A stretch of 29,959 nt of DNA from a virus. The notes beneath the pieces are model-generated. The model was not told the DNA's origin. It worked only from the letters and a program-made list of their open reading frames with translations, and made no database searches. The stretch spans positions 1 through 29,959 of IMG/VR virus record IMGVR_UViG_3300007734_000861, one strand, 5' to 3'. Numbering within the stretch: the stretch's first letter is position 1; each line of letters starts with the position of its first letter. Below are positions 6,273-12,782 of this stretch, in pieces. A program made the translations under genes and the position numbers.

Positions 6273-7466
6273 ATGAAAAATTTATTTATAATTAACGAAG
6301 AAGAAAAAAATAGAATTTTAAATCTTCACGAAACGGCAACTAAAAGACAATATTTGTCTGAACAATCTTTAAATTTAGGTCAACAAGAAAAACCTGAACA
6401 ACCAGTTGTTGGTCCACAAACACTTGAGAATAGTGGTGCTATAATTAAACAAGGTTCAGGTAATGACCCTTACGTCTACGCTAAATTAGGTGATAATTTT
6501 TATTACGCCAAATCATCTGATGGTGATAATCCTATTTGGGTTTTGGCGACAATTGATGGTGCAATTAAGTCAATTAAATCTAAAATTTATAACGAAAATT
6601 TACCACCAATAAAAACAATTAAAGCTCCGGAAAAAGGTAAAACTAAAATACAAACTCCAAAGAAAAGTGATGGTTCTAACAAAAAATTAGTTAATAAAAA
6701 TAAAACTAATACTGGCGGTGAGAAAATGCTTCCAAAATTAAAACAACAAGGATTTAAAATTGATAAAAGTTCAGGGTTTAATCCTGCTAAGGGTTATTAT
6801 GTTTCCTCGTGTAAACAACACGGATGTGCCGAGTATACAAACGATATGTTAAATACAAGTTTGGGTGATGCTTGGCAAGCATATTCTAAAGTTAACGCCG
6901 AAACACCTGTGTCATCATCATTAGTTCAAAAAATGACAAATTTATTTAATAAAATGAATAAAAGTGGTGAAATTCCACAATTAGAAAATAAAGGTCCGTT
7001 TGATGCTGAGGCAAAAACAATTATTACTGAATTAATACCTGACCAATCTCAATTTCAAAATCTACCAATTGGTACTGTTGTCGGATTATATTATCCTGGT
7101 TCAGTAAATTATGACTTGGCATTTTTTCAATCAGCTATTGGAAAATCTCGTGATGAGAATGGTAATCTACATAATGTGATTGCAAAACCTTATTTCTGTA
7201 AAAATCCAAATAGTTGTTCATCAACAACTTGGGGTCAAAATGACTTAAATAAAAATGTAAAATTTTATCCTGGTAAAACATTATCAAGTGGTAAATCGTT
7301 TGCCCCTGTTACTCACTTAGGTTTTATAGGATATATAGATAAAAACGGTATTCCATATATTGTCCACGAAATATCATCACATTCTTCAGGACAAGTTTTC
7401 GCGTTTCCTGTTAATAAATTAGGTAACGGCAGATTATCAATTGTTTGGTCAGGTAAACCAGTGTAA
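6273..7466 (+). CDS. Predicted virion NlpC/P60-like cysteine hydrolase with leader, 397 aa
   Basis: The start at 6273 is chosen over 6255 because it gives MKNLF followed by EEKNRILNLHE, aligning with the leader of the 4499 protein. The leader ends RQYL-S-E (residue 30), a candidate prohead-protease site. Residues about 58-107 form a small strand-rich unit (YVYAKLGDNFYYAK, WVLATIDGAIK). The C-terminal half has C185 in HGCAEYTND, IGTVVGLYYP, H348 in THLGFIGYIDKNGIPYIVHE and H365. This is the Cys-His arrangement expected of NlpC/P60 or CHAP-type peptidoglycan endopeptidases or amidases, though distant. It lies between a PG-binding-like protein and a lytic transglycosylase. The enzyme class is an inference of moderate strength. 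Confidence 0.7.
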   Translation: MKNLFIINEEEKNRILNLHETATKRQYLSEQSLNLGQQEKPEQPVVGPQTLENSGAIIKQGSGNDPYVYAKLGDNFYYAKSSDGDNPIWVLATIDGAIKSIKSKIYNENLPPIKTIKAPEKGKTKIQTPKKSDGSNKKLVNKNKTNTGGEKMLPKLKQQGFKIDKSSGFNPAKGYYVSSCKQHGCAEYTNDMLNTSLGDAWQAYSKVNAETPVSSSLVQKMTNLFNKMNKSGEIPQLENKGPFDAEAKTIITELIPDQSQFQNLPIGTVVGLYYPGSVNYDLAFFQSAIGKSRDENGNLHNVIAKPYFCKNPNSCSSTTWGQNDLNKNVKFYPGKTLSSGKSFAPVTHLGFIGYIDKNGIPYIVHEISSHSSGQVFAFPVNKLGNGRLSIVWSGKPV

Positions 7467-7470
7467 TAGG

Positions 7471-8367
7471 ATGAAAAAAGTAATTAAACTAACCGAATCG
7501 GATTTAATTAATATTGTTAAACGAGTCTTGGAAGAACAACCAGACCAAAAATTTGACACGCCTTACAATAAAGAGTTGTTGAGGAACGCAAATAAACCAT
7601 TACCCCAAAAATATAAATGTATGACTCCGGAATTTTCACATTCAGTGGAATATGCAATATCAGAAGGGGTTGAACCATTTTGGGCTAAATATGCTTTGGG
7701 TATTTTGGGTAGAGAATCTGATTTTGGTAATGTAATGGGTAAGTTTGGTATAAAGGCGGTTCCTGAATACATAATGAATAAAATGTCCGAACTAATACCG
7801 GGATTCAAAGAGGTTTTACAATGGGGGGCAAAAAAATTCTTTAATAAAAACAATTGGGTACCAAGTATGGGGGTTGCTCAGATGACACCCGACATTGCAA
7901 AAAAGTATAATGTAAATTTAGAAGACTTAATGAGTGTTTCAGGGTCATTAGTCGCTGCGTCAAAATATTTAAAAAAATTATATAATGAAACAGAAAAATA
8001 TTACGACTCAAATCAACCATCTAAAATTATTTATAACAAACAATTAATAGACAATCCTTCATCATCAGGAAATGCTGCTTTAGACGCTGCAATTATGTCT
8101 TATAATTTAGGGTCATCTAAATTTAAAAAACAATATTGTAAAACAAATAGCTCAGAATATTTAGCTCCTTGTAATTCACCAAATGGACAATATCAACCAT
8201 TTCCAAAAGACAAACCAAATTTTATATTAAAGGTTGATAAGTCTCAAGTTATCAAAAATTATGTTCCAACAATAAAAACTAAAACAGGTGATAATAAGTA
8301 TATTAGTAATACAGGGTATTTAAAAGAAGTTGTTGGGTACGCAAATAAATTTAATTGTATTAAATAA
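7471..8367 (+). CDS. Lytic transglycosylase (SLT-like) with leader, 298 aa
   Basis: The enzyme would cleave glycan strands of peptidoglycan. E82 in ILGRESDFG fits the catalytic Glu, SMGVAQMTP (132-140) is the conserved S-x-G-x-x-Q-x-x-P block, and AAIMSYNLG (about 205-213) is the A-x-x-x-YN-x-G block. An insertion of about 45 residues separates the first two. The start at 7471 is preferred over 7441 because it avoids overlap with the previous gene. It gives MKKVIKLTESDLINIVKRVL followed by EE-Q, a leader I recall as frequent in uncultured phage proteins, with L-E-E at 20-22 as a candidate cleavage site. There is no signal peptide, so it is not a secreted endolysin. A virion-associated entry enzyme is more likely. 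Confidence 0.83.
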   Translation: MKKVIKLTESDLINIVKRVLEEQPDQKFDTPYNKELLRNANKPLPQKYKCMTPEFSHSVEYAISEGVEPFWAKYALGILGRESDFGNVMGKFGIKAVPEYIMNKMSELIPGFKEVLQWGAKKFFNKNNWVPSMGVAQMTPDIAKKYNVNLEDLMSVSGSLVAASKYLKKLYNETEKYYDSNQPSKIIYNKQLIDNPSSSGNAALDAAIMSYNLGSSKFKKQYCKTNSSEYLAPCNSPNGQYQPFPKDKPNFILKVDKSQVIKNYVPTIKTKTGDNKYISNTGYLKEVVGYANKFNCIK

Positions 8368-8371
8368 TTTA

Positions 8372-8683
8372 TTATAATTTACTCAATTTTCTTGCCTCAA
8401 TTTCCATAGGTCCATATTTTCTACCATATTTTTTATATTCATAAATGTATGTAAAATAGAATCCAAAAAATCCCATTCTTTGATATTGTGACCAATGAAT
8501 CATTTCGTGTTTTAATATTGATTTATCGGTCTTATATTTAGATTCAATAAATGTCCCAAATGGAGGAATAGTTGCAGCCATTTGACTACCAGGAATGTCA
8601 AAAGGTATGTAATATATTTTATCTTTTTTAGTGGTAATGTATAATAAAAAAACACAAGATACTATTAAAAAATATTTTTTCAT
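8372..8683 (-). CDS. Small membrane-anchored HExxH protein, 103 aa
   Basis: The start at the Met giving MKKYFLIVSCVFLLYI is preferred over the longer frame (8731), because the promoter box lies inside that extension. Residues 3-17 form a hydrophobic anchor or uncleaved signal. H59-E60-x-x-H63 (ILKHEMIHWSQ) is a zinc-protease motif. GFFGFYFTYIYEY follows as a second hydrophobic stretch, and then MEIEARKL, where E94 or E96 could be the third zinc ligand of a gluzincin-like site. Similar short HEMIH proteins occur in Bacteroidetes, from memory. It lies opposite the virion genes and converges on the transglycosylase gene with only four bases between the stops. It could be a small membrane protease or a zinc-binding protein; the substrate is unknown. 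Confidence 0.75.
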   Translation of the reverse strand: MKKYFLIVSCVFLLYITTKKDKIYYIPFDIPGSQMAATIPPFGTFIESKYKTDKSILKHEMIHWSQYQRMGFFGFYFTYIYEYKKYGRKYGPMEIEARKLSKL

Positions 8684-8701
8684 AATGATTAATTTAGAAT
8701 A

Positions 8702-8731
8702 CAAAGATATATATAATATTATTAATAACAA
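8702..8731 (-). promoter_or_regulatory. Bacteroidetes-type promoter of the HExxH gene
   Basis: On the minus strand, TTG (8731-8729), a 19-base spacer and TATCTTTG (8709-8702) form a full promoter. The same spacing is found before smpB, tmRNA and clpC. The leader to the ATG at 8683 would be about 10-15 bases. Confidence 0.8.
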
Positions 8732-8763
8732 AAAAAAATTTATATTCTCTTTTTTTTTGTGTT

Positions 8764-8772
8764 ATATTTATA
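8764..8772 (+). promoter_or_regulatory. Candidate late-promoter box ATATTTATA
   Basis: The box lies 16 bases before the ATG at 8789. It lies back to back with the minus-strand HExxH promoter. Confidence 0.55.
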
Positions 8773-8788
8773 ATAAACTACTAATATT

Positions 8789-9208
8789 ATGAAAAATTTA
8801 TTTAACGACATCTCTAAAGAGGAGAAAAATAGAATCCTTGAGATGCACTCAGGTAAAAAAAATGTGATTTTTGAAGACGATATGACAGGTATGGACACTA
8901 ACATCAATGAGGTAACACCTAAAGATTATGTTTTAACAGACCACGCAATGGGAAAAACATATCCCTTTTTAATTAAAAAAAACACACCAATAATTGTAAA
9001 AAACGGGATTATAAATATTAAATGTTTTGTTGGTGATGTTATATCAACAAGTATGATTAGTGATGGTATTAAACCTAAGGATGTGAAAATTGTTAGGTCT
9101 GAAATTGCAAAATTTGATTGTAAAAGTGGCGCCTTTAATTTAGGTGAAGAAGAAACAAATGAAAATAATTTATCAACATATCTTATGTCTAAATTTTGTA
9201 GAAAATAA
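8789..9208 (+). CDS. Predicted virion protein with processed leader, 139 aa
   Basis: The leader MKNLFNDISKEEKNRILEMH is related to the leaders of the proteins at 4499 and 6273 (shared EEKNRIL and a following His). Its conserved part is followed by VIFE-D, giving I-F-E (residues 27-29) as a candidate prohead-protease site. The remaining 110 residues are of unknown type, with a strand-rich core (FLIKKNTPIIVKNGIINIKCFVGDVI) and two or three cysteines. The gene has its own late-type box and ends at a bidirectional terminator shared with clpC. Shared leader and promoter class suggest it is packaged in the virion with the other leader proteins, which is inference. Confidence 0.72.
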   Translation: MKNLFNDISKEEKNRILEMHSGKKNVIFEDDMTGMDTNINEVTPKDYVLTDHAMGKTYPFLIKKNTPIIVKNGIINIKCFVGDVISTSMISDGIKPKDVKIVRSEIAKFDCKSGAFNLGEEETNENNLSTYLMSKFCRK

Positions 9209-9218
9209 ATTAAATAAC

Positions 9219-9248
9219 AAAAAAAGAGGACTATTTGTCCTCTTTTTT
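9219..9248. terminator. Bidirectional terminator between the 8789 gene and clpC
   Basis: AAAAAAGAGGAC-TATTT-GTCCTCTTTTTT is symmetric, so it can end both convergent genes. The clpC stop codon lies in the loop. Its core GAGGACTATnTGTCCTC recurs in the terminator at 28481-28508. Confidence 0.88.
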
Positions 9249-11276
9249 AATTCTACTCTTTTTTACCTTTTCCGGTTTAACTACTACTTCTTTATCTACA
9301 GATACAAGGGTGTATGATGTACCTTCCACCATATTTCCTTTGATAATCTCTTCAGATACAAAATCCTCAATCTTATCTTGGATTGCTCTTTTGATTGGTC
9401 TTGCCCCATAGGTCTCATCAAATCCAACTTCAGAGATTAGGTCTAAAATTGACTCATCAAATGTGATATCGTATTTCAATCCAACCAATCTTTTGGATAA
9501 TTTATCCAATTCCAAAGTCACAATTTTCTTAACATCTTCTTTAACTAAAGAGTTGAAGATAACAACCTCATCAATTCTGTTTAAGAATTCCGGTGTAAAG
9601 AATTTTTTAAGTTCTTTTTTAAGAGTCTCACGTTTGTATTCCTCTTCGGCGTAAGAACTATTACCCGTTTTGAACCCAACACCCGAACCAAAATCCTGTA
9701 ATTTTTTAACCCCCACATTTGATGTCATAATGATAACACAATTTTTGAAGTTAATCTTTCTTCCCATACCATCGGTAAGGTGACCATCGTCTAATACTTG
9801 AAGAAGTGTTGAGAAGATATCTTTGTTAGCTTTCTCAATCTCATCAAATAGAATTACAGAATAAGGTTTGTTTTTCACCTGTTCAGTTAATTGTCCCCCT
9901 TCATCGTATCCAACATATCCCGGAGGTGCTCCAATCAATCTTGAGATGGTGTGTTTTTCTTGGTATTCGGACATATCCACACGAATCATATTATCTTCAC
10001 TACCAAACATTTGTTTTGCTAGTTGTTTCGCCAAGTATGTTTTACCAACACCCGTTGAACCTAAGAAGATGAATGAACCAATTGGTTTGTTTGGGTCCTT
10101 GATACCAATTCTGTTTCTACGGATTGATTTGGCAATCTTTGAAACTGCTTCAGATTGTCCAATAACTTTATCGGATAGGTTTGCCTCCATCTCGGATAAT
10201 AGTTTGGTTTCATCGGCATTTAATTTGGTTACCGGAATTTTGGTCATATTGGAAACCACCTCATAAACTAAATCCAAACTGATTTCTTTTTTGTGTGAAA
10301 GAAGTTCTTCCTCAAACTTTTTCTTTTCAACTTCAAGTTTGGTTAAGATACGTTTTTCTTTATCACGTAGGTTTGCTGCCTCCTCGTATCGTTGTTGTTT
10401 TACAACATCCACTTTTTCTTGTTTGATGTCTGCGGCTTGTTGTTTCAACTTCTCAATTGATTCCGGCATTTTAATTTCAACTTGACTTCTTGCTCCAACC
10501 TCATCAATGATGTCAAACCCTTTATCCGGAAATTCTCTATCGGTGATGTAACGGTCTGCTAAATCAACACATACTGACAATACTTCATCCGTGTAAGTTA
10601 CCTTATGAAAATTTTCATATTTGTCTTTTACATTTTTAAGAATGATTAAAGTTTCTTCTTTGGTTGCGGCATCCACAACAACTTTTTGAAAACGTCTTTC
10701 TAATGCTCCGTCTTTCTCAAAGTTTTTTCGGTATTCATCTAAGGTTGTTGCCCCAACACATTGAATCTCTCCACGAGCAAGTGCCGGTTTAAAGATGTTT
10801 GATGCGTCCATTGAACCTGATGAATTTCCTGCTCCAACTATGGTATGAATTTCGTCAATGAATACAATGATGTTTGGTGCGTTCTGAAGTTCTTCAATTA
10901 TAACTTTCATTCTTTCTTCAAATTGTCCACGGTATTTGGTTCCGGCAACAATTGATGTCATATCTAAGGATACGATACGTTTGTCCATTAAGTTTCTTGG
11001 ACATTCCCCATTATAAATCATAATGGCAAGACCTTCCACGATTGCGGTTTTACCACAACCAGGTTCTCCGATGATTATTGGGTTATTTTTCTTTCTACGT
11101 GAAAGGATTTGGGCAATTCGTGTGATTTCTCTTTCTCTACCAATTACCGGGTCAAGTTTACCCTCTTCGGCAAGTTTAATTAAATCTCTACTAAAATTGT
11201 CTAATACGGGTGTTGATGAGTCAGTCTTAACTGCTTTATTACCACCATTACTTCCACCATCCATAGATTCTGTCAT
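9231..11276 (-). CDS. clpC: ClpC-type AAA+ unfoldase lacking the N-domain, 681 aa
   Basis: ClpC unfolds proteins with ATP and feeds them to ClpP. Both AAA+ modules are complete. The first has GEPGCGKT (70-77), Walker B VFIDE (about 138-142) and [11 protein letters not shown] (substrate pore region). A UVR-type middle segment with [15 protein letters not shown] (about 296-310) follows. The second has GSTGVGKT (406-413), VILFDE (474-479), the G-V-G-F loop (532-535) typical of ClpP-binding partners, FLNRIDE (564-570) and sensor-2 GARP (624-627). The text closely resembles Bacteroidetes ClpC, which is about 840 residues, but the first 140 or so residues (adaptor-binding N-domain) are missing. They are replaced by a short Gly/Ser/Asn-rich start. 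It has its own host-type promoter. ClpP is not in the window, so host ClpP is the likely partner. Confidence 0.93.
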   Translation of the reverse strand: MTESMDGGSNGGNKAVKTDSSTPVLDNFSRDLIKLAEEGKLDPVIGREREITRIAQILSRRKKNNPIIIGEPGCGKTAIVEGLAIMIYNGECPRNLMDKRIVSLDMTSIVAGTKYRGQFEERMKVIIEELQNAPNIIVFIDEIHTIVGAGNSSGSMDASNIFKPALARGEIQCVGATTLDEYRKNFEKDGALERRFQKVVVDAATKEETLIILKNVKDKYENFHKVTYTDEVLSVCVDLADRYITDREFPDKGFDIIDEVGARSQVEIKMPESIEKLKQQAADIKQEKVDVVKQQRYEEAANLRDKEKRILTKLEVEKKKFEEELLSHKKEISLDLVYEVVSNMTKIPVTKLNADETKLLSEMEANLSDKVIGQSEAVSKIAKSIRRNRIGIKDPNKPIGSFIFLGSTGVGKTYLAKQLAKQMFGSEDNMIRVDMSEYQEKHTISRLIGAPPGYVGYDEGGQLTEQVKNKPYSVILFDEIEKANKDIFSTLLQVLDDGHLTDGMGRKINFKNCVIIMTSNVGVKKLQDFGSGVGFKTGNSSYAEEEYKRETLKKELKKFFTPEFLNRIDEVVIFNSLVKEDVKKIVTLELDKLSKRLVGLKYDITFDESILDLISEVGFDETYGARPIKRAIQDKIEDFVSEEIIKGNMVEGTSYTLVSVDKEVVVKPEKVKKSRIKKEDK

Positions 11277-11333
11277 AATTTATTTGTTTTAATTAAGTAT
11301 AAGGATTATTTTCACTTTTTCAAATGATTGGGA

Positions 11334-11363
11334 CAAAAGTAATACAAATATTTGAACGGACAA
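11334..11363 (-). promoter_or_regulatory. Bacteroidetes-type promoter of clpC
   Basis: On the minus strand, TTG (11363-11361), a 19-base spacer and TACTTTTG (11341-11334) match TTG-N19-TAnnTTTG. The leader to the ATG at 11276 would be about 50 bases. Confidence 0.75.
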
Positions 11364-11377
11364 AACAAATTTGAATT

Positions 11378-11386
11378 ATATTTATT
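11378..11386 (+). promoter_or_regulatory. ATATTTATT box very close to the start at 11390
   Basis: The box is only three bases from the ATG. If it works like a -10 element, transcription would start inside the gene, so this copy may be fortuitous or the true start may lie downstream. Confidence 0.25.
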
Positions 11387-11389
11387 ATT

Positions 11390-11731
11390 ATGGAACAAAA
11401 ATCTGCTTGGAAAAAATATATGGATACGATTCATCCGGAATCTGAATTATCTGCGGTTTATAGAAAACTTCGTCACGCATTCCAAAGAGAGGGTTGGACT
11501 CAAAAAGATTTGGAAAGAGCTCCGTATTACCCAAACGATATTATGAATTATTATCAGAAAATATCGTCTTTAATAAAAGATTTAAGAAGTGAATTAACAT
11601 CCTATTTTGGTGATATTGACAATGGTGAGTTTGATGATTATCTTATGGATAAATTAAAACAAATAGATTTAGAAATACCTTTAAAAGATGGCAATATTAA
11701 AAGAAACAATTTTAGGGACGAAGATTATTAA
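11390..11731 (+). CDS. Small hypothetical protein, 113 aa
   Basis: I do not recognise a family. The 113-residue protein is soluble, rich in charged and aromatic residues and probably all-helical (SAVYRKLRHAFQREGW, QKISSLIKDLRSELTSYF). Its C-terminus is polar (IKRNNFRDEDY). The ATG follows the clpC promoter region directly and is divergent from clpC. The 3' end overlaps the KTSC gene by 44 bases in another frame, so the two are transcribed and probably translated together. An alternative Met at codon 11 (MDTIHPES) is possible if the nearby late-type box is real. Confidence 0.68.
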   Translation: MEQKSAWKKYMDTIHPESELSAVYRKLRHAFQREGWTQKDLERAPYYPNDIMNYYQKISSLIKDLRSELTSYFGDIDNGEFDDYLMDKLKQIDLEIPLKDGNIKRNNFRDEDY

Positions 11732-11930
11732 CGAAATCCAATCGTCAAATGTTAAAAAAACCGAATACGATACTGAAACTAAAGTAATGTTGGTTGAGTT
11801 TAATAATGGACAAAAATATGAGTATTCTGAGGTTCCCCACCAAGTATACACTCAATTCAGAATGGCGGAATCACAGGGGAAATTCTTCTCTTCAAAAATA
11901 GTTAAAACTTATACTCATAAAAAACTTTAA
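11688..11930 (+). CDS. KTSC domain protein, 80 aa
   Basis: Residues about 18-78 match the KTSC domain pattern: SSNVKKTEYD, then MLVEFNNGQKYEYSEVP, then QFRMAESQGKFFSSKI, ending near a Tyr (KTYTHKK). KTSC domains are small strand-rich modules often found in phage proteins or fused to other enzymes, and their function is unclear. Here the domain is almost the whole protein. The ATG at 11688 lies inside the previous gene, in another frame. No later Met leaves the domain intact, so this start is preferred. It precedes the nucleotidyltransferase gene by 30 bases. Confidence 0.82.
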   Translation: MAILKETILGTKIINEIQSSNVKKTEYDTETKVMLVEFNNGQKYEYSEVPHQVYTQFRMAESQGKFFSSKIVKTYTHKKL

Positions 11931-11948
11931 CAATTATAGATATTTAAG

Positions 11949-11956
11949 TATTTATA
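11949..11956 (+). promoter_or_regulatory. Candidate late-promoter box TATTTATA
   Basis: GTATTTATAG lies four bases before the ATG at 11961, so a transcript starting six or seven bases downstream would be leaderless. Confidence 0.45.
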
Positions 11957-11960
11957 GTTA

Positions 11961-12698
11961 ATGAGTAATCTTAAAAGTATATTATCAAGTTTTCATTTAC
12001 AAGACGAACTAAATCCAAAGATTTGGGAATCGTCTGATAAAATGTCTCCTAAAGTTAGGGAGAGATTATTAGAGATTGCTTATGAGTTTATAGAATTTTT
12101 AGGGGTTGATGTTATTATATCCGATGTTGTAATGACCGGTTCACTTGCAAATTATAATTGGTCACAATATTCCGATGTGGATTTACATTTAATTGCTGAC
12201 TTTGACCAATTCTCTGAAAAAGAACTTCCATTATATGAAGAACTCTTCAAATTAAAAAAAACTTTATTTAACGACAAACACAACATCAAAATATATGGTT
12301 ATGATGTGGAACTCTATGTTCAAAATGATGTTGAGGCACATTTTAGTAGTGGAGAGTATTCAGTATTATTTGATGAGTGGAAAAACAAACCTAAAAAAGA
12401 AGATGTTGAAATAGACACTGCGTTAATTAAAACTAAATCTGAACATTGGATGAAAATTATTGATGAAGTTATTGATGATTCAAAAGAAAAATCAATGGAA
12501 TCCGGTGTTGATAGTATTAATAAGGTTAAAGATAAATTAAAAAAATATAGAACTGCTGGTCTTGAAGATGGTGGTGAAATGTCGGATGAAAATTTAGTGT
12601 TTAAAGTTTTGAGAAGAAATGGTTATATTCAAAAACTATTTGATTTTCAAAATGAATATCAGGATAAAAAACTTTCTTTAAAGGAAAAATCAATATAA
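11961..12698 (+). CDS. Nucleotidyltransferase-fold protein, 245 aa
   Basis: The protein carries the core of the polymerase-beta-like nucleotidyltransferase fold: G60-S61 in MTGSLANYNW, then D72-x-D74 in YSDVDLHLI as metal ligands, and DVELYVQ (115-121), where E117 or D115 could be the third acid. HFSSGEYSVLFDEWKNKP follows, a pattern I recall from phage nucleotidyltransferases. The C-terminal third is helical and charged. The substrate is unknown; members of this fold modify RNA ends, proteins or small molecules. It follows the small KTSC gene and precedes a hairpin and the virion operon. The metal-binding acids look intact, so it should be active. Confidence 0.8.
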   Translation: MSNLKSILSSFHLQDELNPKIWESSDKMSPKVRERLLEIAYEFIEFLGVDVIISDVVMTGSLANYNWSQYSDVDLHLIADFDQFSEKELPLYEELFKLKKTLFNDKHNIKIYGYDVELYVQNDVEAHFSSGEYSVLFDEWKNKPKKEDVEIDTALIKTKSEHWMKIIDEVIDDSKEKSMESGVDSINKVKDKLKKYRTAGLEDGGEMSDENLVFKVLRRNGYIQKLFDFQNEYQDKKLSLKEKSI

Positions 12699-12711
12699 TT
12701 AACAATAAACC

Positions 12712-12742
12712 GTTCAGAATTATAACATTTTTAATTCTGAAC
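12712..12742 (+). promoter_or_regulatory. Perfect 11-bp inverted repeat between the nucleotidyltransferase gene and virion operon
   Basis: GTTCAGAATTA / TAATTCTGAAC with a nine-base loop forms a strong hairpin. It lacks a T tract and abuts the late-type box at 12743. It may be a terminator of unusual form, an operator or an RNA-stability element. Confidence 0.6.
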
Positions 12743-12751
12743 ATATTTATA
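12743..12751 (+). promoter_or_regulatory. Candidate late-promoter box ATATTTATA of the virion operon
   Basis: ATATTTATATATAAAATA begins right after the inverted repeat and lies 31 bases before the ATG at 12783. It would serve the five tightly spaced genes up to terminase at 18922. Confidence 0.6.
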
Positions 12752-12782
12752 TATAAAATAATTCCAAACAAAAACATATAAA

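Noticed and set aside
8654-8683. Lipoprotein signal (Cys10) in the HExxH protein
   Set aside because: The hydrophobic stretch before Cys is too short and continues past it, which fits a membrane anchor better than a lipobox.
9463-11292. Several plus-strand frames opposite clpC
   Set aside because: They are antisense shadows of a strongly conserved gene.
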